Positions 21,061 to 33,181 of a stretch of 64,000 bases of DNA are shown one piece after another. A model generated the notes under the pieces. It worked only from the letters and a program-made list of their open reading frames with translations. It was not told the origin of the DNA and ran no database searches. Origin of the DNA: Cryptomeria japonica (lineage: Eukaryota > Streptophyta > Pinopsida > Cupressales > Cupressaceae); NCBI RefSeq assembly GCF_030272615.1, contig NC_081406.1, positions 395,458,439 to 395,522,438 on the forward strand. Direction: 5' to 3'. Every line of letters begins with the position of its first letter. Position 1 is the stretch's first letter. A program made the translations under genes and the position numbers.

Positions 21061-24000
21061 GGGGGGAAACACCATACAAGGCCTTCTCTGCCTTTCTCCT
21101 TGCTAGTAGTGGTGGTGGAAAGGTTCCATCTATCTTTGAAATCCTCTTTTGCAACAGTTCCTTGATCAGTACCATAGAGGCATTTGAAAATACTCCTATA
21201 AATATTGTCAGCAACCACTTCAGGAGTAGCCCTTTTATCTCTAAAAATCCTGTTGTTTCATTCTTTCCAAATATTCCAGATGACAATTGGCAAAGTAAGT
21301 TTCCATATCTCCATAATTTTAGGATTAGATTTGGGACAATGCCATTGGAGCCAAGTATCATCAAGAGAATTTGGGAAGACCCAGCTCAGGTTCCACCTTG
21401 TTAGGATGATTTTCCATATGTCATGGCTAAAGGAGCACTGATTGAGAATGTGGCAAGCTGTCTCTTCTTCCCTGTAGCAAAGAGTACACATGTTAGGAAA
21501 AATGATGCCTCTTTTATGAAGATTATCTAGGGTTAAAATTTTATTTTGGATGAAGATCCAAAAGAAGATGTTGATTTTGGGAACTAAATTCTTATTCCAA
21601 ACTTTGGCCTAGATGAGGGTGGCTTCCTCTGAAACATTATGAATGGAAATAGCAGAGGAAATAGAATATTTCCCATCCATAGTTTTCCCCCATATTAAAA
21701 TTTCCTCTTTGTTGTCTATAAGGATTTAAGTAGAAAGAGAAATCTGAAGGAGCTTGAGATCCAGACTCTGCTGGCTAAAGTCAATCCAGTTCCCATTGTT
21801 CCAGTAATCGCTAACCATTTCACCATACCTGCATTTGAAGTTGTCTTTCCAATCTTTGATGATAGGGATTTCCTCAAGAGGTTTATCCAGGATCCATCTG
21901 TCTTCCCAAAATCTAATTTTCCTCCCATTCCCAAGGTTCCAGGTTCTGCCAGTAGCTGCCCAGCCTTTAGCAGATTGCACTGCATTCCAAATCGCAGATC
22001 CATCAATAGTGAAAGAATTGTCAAAGAATTCCTCCTCAAAGGGTTGCATATAGAAGTATTTGTTTTTCCAAATAGTGTTTCATTCTCTTTCCTCTCCTTT
22101 GAGTCTCCAAATTTGTTTGGCTAATAAAGCTTTATTCATGGAGCTAATACTTCTTAAGCCTAGCCCACCTAAGGCCTTAGGGGTGCAAATGTTATTCCAG
22201 GCTATAAGGGGGATTCTGTTTTTAGCTTCCACTCCTAACCAAAGGAACTTTTTTTGGATTCTTTCAATAGCTTCTGCAAACTTAGAGGGGATTTTGAACA
22301 AGCTAAGAGCATACACTGGAAGATTTGGGAGAGTGGCTTTGAGCAGAGTAACTTTACCAGCCTGACTAAGGACAACCCCTTTCCATCCAGCAAGTTTCAA
22401 GTTGAGTCTATCCATTAACTTATTCCAGAAGGAATCCTCAGGCTTGAGATAGAGAGGAAGCCCCAAATAGGTTGAAGGAAACTCAGAAATGTTACAACCA
22501 AGAATCCTACCAATTCTAATTTGCCTTTGGGCCAGGGTGTTAATGAAGAACAAAGAGCTTTTATCCCAGTTGATTTTTTGACCAGAGGCCGATTCATAGG
22601 TATTCAAAATAATTTTCATGTTTTTGGCTTCCAAGATGGTGGCTTCCCCCATGGTGATAGAGTCATCAAAAAATTGTTCATGAGAGCAAACGGCATTGGA
22701 GGAAGAAGGTCTCAGGCCTTTAAGGTTGCCTTCTTCCACATTTTTAAGGATGAATCTTTCAAGGCATTCAAAAAGAATAGTAAACAAAATGGGGGAGATG
22801 GGGTCTCCCTATCTGAGACCTTTGGAGCTTTTGAAGAAGTTAGACAAGGAGCCATTGACAATAATAGCAAAGGAGGAAGTTCCCATGAGTTGAGAGTAGA
22901 GCTGAATAACTTTGTCACCAAAACCAAATGATTCCATAATCCTGAGGAGAAACTGCTAGTTTACTCTATCAAAAGCTTTTGCCATGTCTAACTTAAGGAG
23001 GAATCCTTGTTTGCTCGCCACTGTCAGGGAGTGGATATTTTTCATGAACAAAGATGATGGAGTCCAAAATCTATCTTCCGGGAACAAAGCCATTCTGTTG
23101 AACAGAGATAATCCTTGGGAGAACATCAAGCAGCCTGGAAGTCAAAACTTTGGAAAGGATCTTGTAAATAGAGTTGTAAAGGCTAATGGGTCTAAACTTG
23201 TTGAGAGAATCAGCTCTGGGAGTCTTTGGGATAAGAACTATGAAAGTCGCATTCAGTTCCTTAAGAAGTCTTCTGGAGTCAAAGAATTCCTTAACACCAT
23301 TGCAAATGTCCCCCTCCACTATGTGCCAGAATTTTTGGAAGAAAAACATGGGAACGCCGTCCGGGCCAAGGGATTTATCACCCTGAAAGGAAAACAACGC
23401 CTTTCTAATTTCAAGATTAGAAGGAATACGGGATAAGAGGCGATTGTTGGCTTTCGAAAGGATAGGAGGAATGGCTTGTAAGAGAGTGTTTTGCTTGGTG
23501 AGATCTAGGTTGTCCACATCACCCAACAAGGTGCTGAAATGCTCGAGAGCTTCCTTTCTGATATTGCAATCCTCAGTTAGAATTCCTTTATTGCAAGTGA
23601 GTCTGGATATTCTATTGGCTTCCCAGTGCTTAAGGGCAGTTAAGTGAAAGAAGCGGGTGTTTTTATTGCCTTCCTTCAGGAACAGAGCTCTAGATCTTTG
23701 TCTCCAGAAAGTCTCTTCATTAGAAATGATGGAGTGGTATTTAGTAAGTAAGTCATTTTCAGCCATTCTAAGATCTTTGGACAACCCCATCTCTTGGATA
23801 CTATCCTGAACAAGTTTTAGGTCGGCTTTAACTTGAGTTTTGTTCTTGAATATGTCCCCAAAGATCTCCTTGTTCCAAATTTTAATTTTGGCTTTTATGA
23901 TGTTGAGCTTTTTAGCAATTCTGAAGAGAGCCTTACCCTCCACTTCAGAGTTCCACCATTCAGAAATGCAGGCTTCTAGAGAAGGGTGGGAGAGCCAAGC

Positions 24001-24741
24001 TTTTTCAAATCTGAAAGGGAAATTTCTCTTAGCCGAAAAGGAGTTGGCAGAAAAGGAGATAGGGAAATGATCTGAACCAATTTTGATAACAGAACCAAGA
24101 GAACAACTATACTTAGAAAGCCAGTAAGGGGAAATTAAGGATCTGTCAAGCCTGACTTGAATCAAATCAGCTCCAGTTCTTCTATTAGTCCAGGTGTAAT
24201 TGATGCCCTGGAGATCAACATCAATGAGAGCTTGATCATTAATGAAGTCCATAAGGTCTTGTTTTCCATCGAGATGAAGGGGGATCCCTCCCATCTTATC
24301 TTCATCTCTAAGTGGGTTATTGAAGTCTCCCATGATAATCCAGCTTTGATCAGCAAACTAGAGTCTGTCAGCCACCAGGCTTTTCCAAAATTTAGCTCTC
24401 CTAGATTTGGAGTTAGGAGCGTAGACGTTAGATAACACCCAGACAAAGTTGTCCTTAATATGCTCAAGCAAAACTGAGTTCCTATTAAAGGCAGAGATGA
24501 TTTCCTTTCCTATTATAGTATTTTTGTTCCAAAAAATCGTAGTTCCTCCAGAGGGCCCCTTTGAGTTAGTTCCTATGACTCCGTTTTCTTTGAAAATTCT
24601 GATCCTTTCAACTTTTTCTTTAGACATCTTGGTTTCCTGAACAAGGACCACATCTGGTTTATGATCTCTGATGACATTTCGTAACATATCCTGCTTATGG
24701 GGGGCGTTTAGCCCTCTGATATTCTAGGATATAATCTTCAT
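20559..24741 (-). pseudogene. LINE-B ORF2: endonuclease / RT / zf-RVT / RNase H
   Basis: The start at 24741 gives MKIIS-stop-NIRGLNAP, where the first Trp codon of the family has become TAG (24724-24726). The endonuclease motifs QETKM, MGDFN and SDHFPI are present. RT segments include KFRPISLYNSIYKILSKVL and, after frameshifts near 23000, an EQFFDDSIT catalytic box with the two Asp kept. The zf-RVT piece (CTLCYREEETACHILNQCSF) lies near 21490-21430. A continuous RNase H frame runs from about 21060 to the stop at 20559. The early and middle parts carry many stops while the RNase H end is clean. ORF3 overlaps the last 11 nt. Confidence 0.9.
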
Positions 24742-25298
24742 ATTTTAACTAGGGATAGGGCTGACTTGATGGAGCACTATGTTCCATCAACACGGTTCTT
24801 CCAGCTTTCCTATTCCCTTTGATGTTTTAGGGATGGCCTTCCCTACTTTTTATTTTGGTTTCCAACATTTGCATTTTTCTTAATCTTGCTTCTAGTCGAG
24901 ATTCCTTCCTTGAGATCCTCCTTGTTCAATTTTCCTTCTCTCGACCCGAAAATCCGCAAGGTTTCATCCAGCAAAATCACTCTTTAGGGAGGGGTTTTGC
25001 AAAGGAGTGGCTTGGGGCTTCCATTGGTTAAGAGCAATAAGGGCTCAGAGTCAGAGGGGTCTTGGGCTTCATTAAAGTCATTAAAGTTTGAGTTAGCTGA
25101 TTTAGGGAGAGAAGAGGTTGGAGATGGATCTTCCTTCTCCTGGCAAGCTGATCCGTCCTTCTGGTTCGGAATGGATTCATTCTTCTCCTGGATAATAGTT
25201 TCATTCTCCTGGGCCACTGGGCTTCATTTGCTGATCAACTCCATACTTGGCTCTTCTTCTATGGATCTCTTTGGAAGGTCGTTGGAGCAAACACAATC

Positions 25299-26390
25299 CT
25301 ATTTGTCATTGCTGCTACTCCTAGTCCTCATGGCTTCATTCATATGTTTTGTTGCATCCTTTATTTGATGGCTTTCGGATATTGATGGGTTAAATTTTTT
25401 GTTTGTTGTTTGCCAAATCTTTTTGTTCTTAGGAATACTATCTAACTTAGGTTCCTTGCCTTTTTTGAGCAGACAAGATTTTGCCCAGTGCCCCGATTTT
25501 TTGTAGAGGAAATAGGCAAAAGGAAGAGATTCATATTCAATATCTTGGGACCATTTTCCTAGTTTAGAAATGATATCTATGGATTGAGGCATATCTGTCG
25601 ATTGGTTAACATTTACGCAAATGCGAGCAAAGACTAACCTTGATTTAGCTACCGTCATCGGGTCAATCAATAAGAGTTCTCCAAAGGATTTCACAATGCC
25701 CTTGAAAACTTCCTCGTTCTAGTATTCGAGCGGGAGACCCAGGAGGCGTGTCCATATTGCCGCAGAAATGAAGAAAGATTCATCAAGGATGAGATTCAGA
25801 GCCCATTTCTGGAGAGCCAGGGAAGACTTGTTGAACATCTAGGGACCTTCACAGAGAGATTTGTTCATGTCTTCTTCAGAGTTGAAGGCAAAGGTTTAAA
25901 ACCCTCTAGGCAGTGCCGCCACTTCCACTTGTCCTTTTACCATCCATTTTCTCCTTATGAAATTTCTAACATCATCAATGTTGGGCCTCAGGCCAGAGAA
26001 TCATCCCACTAAGGTCATCGATAGGCCTACTATAGTCGTATTGACCACTTTGTCCAGGACAGAAATAGCGACCAGACCAGAGATGGGGTCTAAAATGTTC
26101 GTAACTTCCGGAAGCCCAGATTTAACCAGTGGCTTTACTCCAAAGAGCGAGGACCATTTTTTCCATTTTCCTCTATCGTGTGGGTCCCCAGGGATCGAAT
26201 CTTTATCTTCTCCCGGTTTTGTTGTTTCCTTGTCCTCTATTGACCCCTAAGATGTCTGGCCTCTTGCCTGTGTGCCAGTTTTGATTCCAGGGGAACAACA
26301 GTTTCCAAGAAGTCCGTCGTTCCCAGAAATTCCGCCATTTCCCAATTTGAAATTTGGGATTCCCACTCCTTTTCACTCCGCTCCATTATT
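25299..26390 (-). pseudogene. LINE-B ORF1: DUF4283-type with degenerate CCHC knuckle
   Basis: An N-terminal piece (from the ATG near 26390, MERSEKEWESQISNWEMAEF) is followed by a broken middle with several stops. The clean C-terminal part (25694-25299) contains LLIDPMTVAKSRLVFARICV and then the zinc-knuckle position. There the expected CX2CX4HX4C reads YFLYKKSGHWAKSC: both first Cys are Tyr while His and the last Cys remain. Family knowledge says ORF1 binds element RNA. The knuckle as it stands would not bind zinc normally. ORF2 begins about 560 bp downstream. Confidence 0.75.
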
Positions 26391-26410
26391 TTTTTAAGAT
26401 TACAATACTG

Positions 26411-27290
26411 TTGATTACAACTCCACATGATTTTCTCTTTGATATTGTTGATGGGAGGAATGTGATTGTTAAAGAAAGCAACATGATGCTAGTATGAAGA
26501 TAGATTGGATAGAAAAATGGGTAGCATAAGGATATGAAAAAGGTAGTTAATCAAAATGAGAGAAAAGGCCTCAATTTATAGATTTTTTATTAGGAAAATC
26601 AATGGTTTAGATTTAATCATTAATGGATGGATAGGATTGCATGGGAGTGGTGGAAAGAATTGATGGATTATGCTTGTTACAAGTGTCACAAGGAGAATGG
26701 ATGTGTAAGGGATAAGTGTGCTCACACATGTGTGAGCACTCATTGGGAAGATAATGAAAGAGGCATGTCTATGATATATGTAAGAGATAGGGTGGCTTGT
26801 GAAAGTGACATGTCCATGACATGTGTAAGAGGTAGGGTGGATGTGAGATTAACTTTCATGCTCACATATGTGAGAAAGAAGAGGGTAGGGACACTTGTCA
26901 CATGATGACAAGTTTAGATCTTGATCCATGTAAATGTATTCAAGGGCTAGGATTTGATGGACAAGGATTAAGGATTAGGTAGAATAAAATAATAAGGAAA
27001 ATGGTAATGAGGATTAATCAGTTAATTATGTATCAACTAATTTATTTACTAGGAGGATTTGTGAGATCATGTTTAGACTTAATTAAATAAATTTAAATTT
27101 ATTTAATTAATGGTGAAGGATAAAGATGAAGGTTAAGCTTAATTAAATGAATATAATTTTACTTAATTAAGGGTTAGGGGTAAAGATAAAGGATTAATTA
27201 AATAAATAATAAAAAATTATTTAATCAACTAAAATAGGATAAGGTCAAGTGTGGTCAAGTATGGATGACTTTAGGTGTCTACATTTTGCT
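26411..27290. other. AT-rich LTR-like tract, no gene
   Basis: No supported gene. A palindrome CTCACACATGTGTGAG lies at about 26722. 27.0-27.25 kb is full of TTAATTAAAT words, and the tract ends AGGTGTCTACATTTTGCTCA. The segment at 59.6-59.88 kb has the same layout and ends AGGTGTATATATTTTGCCCC. Both may be ends of one LTR family, but I found no partner LTR or target duplication. Confidence 0.4.
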
Positions 27291-27299
27291 CATCTTTGA

Positions 27300-28330
27300 A
27301 CTAGCCTAGCAAATTATAAATTATGATTCTCTTAAGAGCCCTAAGTGCAAAAAATTATTGAACTTTGATGAGCTATTTCTAAGAATATTTGAAACCTAAT
27401 AATTTTTGTCTAAACCTATAAGGTCACATAAGTTCCCCCTACAATAAACTCTCTCATTTTTTTAAGATTACAATACCATTGATCGCGACAACAAGTTTTG
27501 AAAATTGTGAAGTGTCAATTTTGTTAAATAAAAAGTTGCAATATCACATAACTTTCATTATTTTTGTCATGGGAATGAACTGTCAATGAAAAAATGTCTA
27601 GGTGGGTGTTATTATGCTAGGAATGCTCCTTTTTGGCTCCCTAACTTGCTAGAATAAGTTGGGCCATATCCTTTTGACACTTTCTCTCAAGAGCCCCAAG
27701 TGCAAAAAACTATCAAACTTTTATGGGTTGTATCTTAAAATTCGTGGAGCCTTAAAATGTATCATCTAAACCTATAAGGTCATGAAAAGCCACTATATGA
27801 TAGCCTCTAATATATTTTCAATATTTGAACCCCTTTTAGGGGGGGTAAATTTTTCTTCTGATGCAAAAACATCAAGTGTGTGTACTAAAAAGTTGCAATA
27901 TTGCCTAATTTTTGTTTTGTTTCTCATGGGGCCAAATTGCTAGTGATAACACATTTGGGTGGGTGGGTTTATACTACAATTTTATTTTATTTTCTCAAGT
28001 CACTAGATCATTCCAGGGTGCTCTAATCTGAGGTTGTCTTTAAGGAGCCAGAGAGCAAAAAATGCAACATTATAACTTTTTTAGTATTTTTGACAAATGG
28101 GCAGCATGGACATGTCAAGGTATGTAGGTAACTATTAGGGAAGGTTTATTTTCTTTTCCCAAGTTACATGTTTAATCTAGAGTGCACTATCTGGGGTAGT
28201 CTCTAAAGAGGCCTAAGGGAAAAAAATGTCAAACTATGACAATGTCATTCTAGTAGCTTGTGACACTCAGGAATGATTTTTATAGACCTTAAAATGGATA
28301 TCAAATCCCTTCAAACCATCCTCTTTCAGT
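27300..28330 (+). repeat. Diverged tandem repeat, about 354-bp period
   Basis: The block CTCTTAAGAGCCCTAAGTGC followed by an A-run recurs in varied form at about 27329, 27684, 28037 and 28200. A second landmark, CTAAACCTATAAGGTCA, occurs at about 27410 and 27764. The first three units are about 354 bp apart; the last is shorter. Confidence 0.6.
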
Positions 28331-28439
28331 TTTGTTCAACTCAACATTGTTTGAGTGTTCCATCATCAAATGCATATTTGCAAAACAATTAGTGGAAAGA
28401 AGCACAAAGATGAAATAAGTGTATATTTTATTTTTTGGA

Positions 28440-28855
28440 ACCTTGGATAGCCCTAATGAATGAAGGATAGTCCTAGTAAAGCTAGGATTATTCCAATGAA
28501 CCTAAGACAATCGTAATGAACCCACTACAATCCTAATCAATGTCTTAATGATCCTAGGATAGTCCCAACAAAAAAGGGGCAATCCTAATGAACCTAGGAC
28601 AACCCTAATGAATGTAGGATAGTTATAATGAAAATAGACCACCTCTAATTAAATAAGGACAACCTTAATGAATGTAAACTTAAGAGTTGTTAGTCTATGC
28701 ATCTTTTCATGAACCTAGGACAACCCTAATGAATGTAAGATAGTCCTAATGAATCTAGGATAGTCCTTAATGAAAATAGGCCACCCCTAATTAAATTAGG
28801 AAAACCTTAATGAATGTAAATATAAGATTTGTTAGACTATGCCTCTTTTCATCAT
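28440..28855 (+). repeat. Short tandem motif CCTAATGAATGTAGGATAGT and larger duplicated block
   Basis: A roughly 20-bp word, CCTAATGAAxxTAGGAxA, is repeated more than ten times with variation. On top of this a block of about 140 bp starting GAACCTAGGACAACCCTAAT (about 28577 and 28711) is duplicated. Confidence 0.7.
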
Positions 28856-29200
28856 AATCATCATAATTTGCATACATTCTATGCACATAATCAACATTAC
28901 ACATAAATGCGACATCTATGAACATACATAAGTAGGTGTATACAAATTATATTTGTTAGTCTATACATATTTTCATCTTAATAATCATAATTTGTATTCA
29001 TTCTAAATACACAATCAACATTACACATACATGTGACATCTTTGAACATACATAAGTAGGTGCATACACGTAATATTTGTTAGTATATGCATAATTTTTT
29101 TTATCATAATCATCATAATTTGCATACATTATGGACATGTAATCAATATTACACATATATATGACATCATATATCACCACCAACATATTCTTATGAATGC
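28831..29200 (+). repeat. Three tandem copies of a 124-bp unit
   Basis: GTTAGxCTATxC at 28831, 28955 and 29079 is followed each time by TTTTCATC, TAATCATAATTTG and ACATCTxTGAACATACATAA. The third copy is incomplete. Confidence 0.8.
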
Positions 29201-29355
29201 ATGTGTATCATTTTTAACATGTCCTCATGTACAAATATATCATCAATACAACTAATAATAGCCATATAATTTTGTCTAGTCCTCATGTACAGATACATCA
29301 ATGCATCTTTCTATCAAGCTATCCTAGATACACAACTAATGCATGTGCCTCTAAT

Positions 29356-31859
29356 TGTTGAACACAAGATGTCACTGAGAGGGGGGGTGAATCAGTGATT
29401 TCCAATCTTAGAAATTTTCTAACCTATGTGTGTAAACCAGTTAACAAATCTAACATAAAGTGGACATACCAGTTAGAAGGGAGAATGACATAAATACACC
29501 AACACATAAAAGGGACACCACATAACACCATATGTACGTGGAAAACCCAAGATGGAAAAAACATTGGTGAGAAATGCTGCTGGAGACTACTTCTCCAATC
29601 CAGCCTCACAATAAAACATTCAGTTACAACATTTAGGGCACCAACCCAAGGAGTACCACTCCTTCTTTAGGACACCAACCCAAGGAGCACTAAACCCTGA
29701 TTTTAGGGCACCAACCCAAGGATCACCAACCCCTACACTAAGCTCCAACTTAGTGATCTACAATAAATATATTTAATTACAAAAGTAATAGCCTTGTTAC
29801 AAAAGGAACTTTGTAACTCTTATGCAAATCTCTCCACCGGTTCTCCCCTCTCCAATTCTCTTTCAATTCTCTTCTCACCTCTCAGCTACAACCCTATCTC
29901 CTGATGCAACTTACTCTATGTTGCAGCTTCACCAATTGAGTCTCTTCTTCTTCTTTGATGGTTCTCTTTTCTCTCTATCACACTGGTACTGGCCACCACC
30001 GATCTACTTTTCTCAATTAGTTTTCTGCTATCTGATTGCTATCAATTCTTAGCTAATCTTCTCTACAATCTTTTTTTACTCTTCTCTACAATATTATTTG
30101 CCTCTTTTGTGTTGGTTCAGTCACCACCAGTAGACTTCTCTCTCAAACTTAATGACAGGCTACTGATTGCCTCACTCTTGCCAGTTGAATTCTTCAACCC
30201 GATTCTCTCTCAAAATCACTCTCTTCTCTGATTGTCTTTGAACACTTAACTGATTTTATCTCACATGCAGCAACACCAACAATATATTTGGCTCACATAC
30301 TTATAGCCAGATTTTCCTACCTAAATGTGAGTTTGAACATTGGCATGCTAGGGTTTTTGCCATGCACTGAATCTGCATCCGATCTGATCTATGATCATCA
30401 TGACTATCCAATTTGGTATCATTTCCCTGATAGATGTTCAACACTCAATCAATGAGCATCGCCCATGTGTTTACCTTGCAAACCACATCTTCTCTCTTTT
30501 ATTGTTTGTAGTATGATTTTTGGCCTTTTGTCTGATTGATCACATGCGTGATGTGGTTTACTTCATCATCTTTGATTTGCAAGATTAGCATTTTATGGAT
30601 CTTTGTTGTTTCCTTGATCTCAAGCCACAATCCTCTGCCATACTTCCTCGAGCTTCACAATTGCCATAAATGTTGGACCAGTCGCCAACAACCTCACCGA
30701 CTAACCACACCGACCATTTCATGCATGCCACTTAACCTCCACGTGGCTCCTATGGTGACATAAACTTCTACTAGGTCTGTTATGTCAGTTTGGATAGGAT
30801 CACCAACCAACCACACAACCAGGTTCATCGATTAGTTCACAGACCCTGCCGGTTATACCCTAATCAGTTTGCCTTCAACCTTGCACTTTTCTTTCCTTCT
30901 AGTGGAGCACCTAAACTAATCAGCACACATGCCAGCCTACCTCATGCACATCTTCATTAGATGGGAGCCTTCCACATCTACACTTTGTTAACATTACCGG
31001 TAAACACCTTGATGGCATCATGTCATCAGCCTTCACCAATCTCCATCTGATTGCTTCTTCTCAAGCTTTCCTTCTTCATCTATAGATCAATTCTTCTATT
31101 AACATGTTTTTCAAAGTGACAACTATATCCTTCAATCTCTATACTGACAACTCATCATTGTCTACCTAGCTGATCCAGTGCATATCCCTTATCTCATGCA
31201 CCTAAGGTGGCTTAGTGTTTCACCAGCTCATCTAGTATGAGCCTTCAAACACTTGCCTTTAACTCTTTTATCTTATCTTTGAGAATTATGATGCATTCCA
31301 TGCATAATAGGAGATAAACTCCACTTACCAGTAGGAGTAGATCCTTGTCATCTGCATCCTGCAATGCACCAAAGTACCTTCCCTATTTGAGAAGTATATC
31401 TTCAAATAGGCACATGTGAACCAGTTGGGCACATTCACTATCAGTCATCTCTTCATAATGGTGAATGCATCTTTATCCAGTGGGAGTCCTGTTGTTTCAC
31501 ATCCATACAGCATATTAGTGGCCTGCACATACTTCACCTCCAGTGTTGATGTGATTTTGGTGAAATTCCCCCTCTTCATCACAATTAACAGCCCAACATC
31601 TTTCTCTTTTATTGGTTGGCAACTATGCACTGCTAGCATGTCAGTTACCAGTCTATAGTCCTTATTTCTTCAACACAAATCAACACTAACTTATGTACCG
31701 GTGAACACAATGGCCATTGTGCTGAATGACATTCTCTCCCTTACCAGTGACCTGCTAAGCTAGGTGACATCAAAGACATCACATTTGGTATGCAACAATG
31801 ATAGTGTTGCACATACATCTCTTATACCGGTTGACATTAATGACAACGTAATGCCAACA
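29356..31859 (-). repeat. 3' LTR of gag-only element, 2504 bp
   Basis: The plus strand begins TGTTGAACACAAGATGTCAC and ends GTAATGCCAACA. It aligns along its whole length with 35309-37826. Near the left end is CACTGAGAGGGGGGG followed by TGAATCAGTG. Confidence 0.95.
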
Positions 31860-31873
31860 ATATCCCCCTTTGG
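31860..31873 (-). other. Polypurine tract of gag-only element
   Basis: On the minus strand CCAAAGGGGGATAT directly precedes the LTR start TGTTGG. Confidence 0.8.
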
Positions 31874-33181
31874 TATTGATGTCAACACATGTAGTATCTA
31901 GCATACTACATATTCTCTCTCCGCCTTTGTGTGATTCATGGATTCTCACACATGTAGTATGCGGCATACTACAAAATCTCTCCCCCTTTGACAACAATGG
32001 AAAATGGCACTGATAGGATTTCTCTCCTCCTTGTGTCTACCAGATGCTTCTCCCCCTTCAACCATCATGCATTTCATCCTCTTAATTCTCAGCACTTGAT
32101 ATGGAGAGCTCAACCACCAATTGCTCAACAACCAAGTGTATATGCAAACCGGAAACACATGCATATATAAGACTGAAACCAATTGAAGACACGTGTCAGT
32201 GAGTACAACATACCTATTGGTCAGACTGCATCATCACCCCTTTGATATGGAGAAGCCATTCTGACCCCAAAATACTGATACCAAGTGTTGAAGCTAACAC
32301 TGATACCAATTGTATCTTCTCCGATACCAAATGTAGGTTCTCTTATGCAGCTAACTTTCCTTCTTTGCAAGAAACACTCCCAATGGTCTAGTTATGATTT
32401 TAATTAAATAGGGATTGAAATATCTCACAACCCCAAACACTTCCAAAGACATTAACATACCAGTACAACCATAAACACTTGCACACCCTCTGTGTCCAAC
32501 AAGTTTGATACTAGTCAGAAAATATGGTTGTCAACTCCCCCTGAGTCATACATCTCAGTTTTCTATTACCTGTCAGGTTCAAAACTGAAGCTCCAATCTA
32601 CACCATATACCAGTTAAGTTATGCATATGTGATCTATCAGATCCATTATATCCACCACAGAATATGACATGATCCTAGATGTACACAATGCCATACAATA
32701 TCACCATCATGCCATAAATGAAATTGGGTAGCCCACAAATGATGCATGCATACATAATCAATAACTGGGCCAACATATGTCATTCAGGTCTTCTCCAATA
32801 CCACCTGAGATGTAAACCCCTCAATCCATGCTACTAGAATTAATGCAATGATCATGGACATCATTATCTTACACAACTTGCAAATACCAATTTCCTATCT
32901 CGGTCCATCATCTCTACCAAAGCACTTTCCTCTAACTCCTATTGTCTTGTGTCAATTTGCATCTGATCCCAATTGCAAAATTTCCATCCATTGACAGATG
33001 CAGTAGCTATCCATCTTTCATCTGTAGGTGTGTAGCCAAGGAACCCACTACACACTTGCCATCTCATTTTCTTATTTCTTGCCGACAACATCTTCTTATT
33101 CCATTTGTCCTCTTTCACTGAGGGGGTGAATGATATGGTCAGTGTACTACTCCCCCTAAGGTCCTTCATCTCCTTTAAACC
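31874..33181. other. Inside of gag-only element downstream of gag, non-coding
   Basis: No protein similarity that I recognise on either strand. Short frames such as 32939-33169 on the minus strand are unsupported. The phrase CTGATACCAA occurs three times within about 70 bp near 32270-32340. The stretch sits where pol would be in an autonomous element. Confidence 0.6.

Larger units (their letters stand above)
18700..26410 (-). mobile_element. LINE-B: L1-type LINE with RNase H and an extra third ORF
   Basis: Read right to left: ORF1 (26390-25299), ORF2 with endonuclease, RT, zf-RVT and RNase H (24741-20559), ORF3 (20569-18867), then a 166-bp 3' UTR. The 3' end reads CCTACTTTTTCATTAATC then AAAAA, like plant LINE tails, and abuts copia LTR sequence at 18700. 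This places ORF3 inside the element. The 5' limit near 26410 is approximate. I could not find resumed copia LTR or a target duplication at that end, so the 5' side may have been rearranged or inserted aberrantly. Confidence 0.85.

Noticed and set aside
26440-26460. ATTGTTGATG near 26444 as resumption of the copia LTR after LINE-B
   Set aside because: Only about ten bases match and the following sequence differs from the LTR.
26392-27475. Matching TTTTTTAAGATTACAATA at 26392 and 27457 as a LINE target duplication
   Set aside because: Both sites do not bracket any element I can define, and the LINE-B 3' end is at 18700, where this word is absent.
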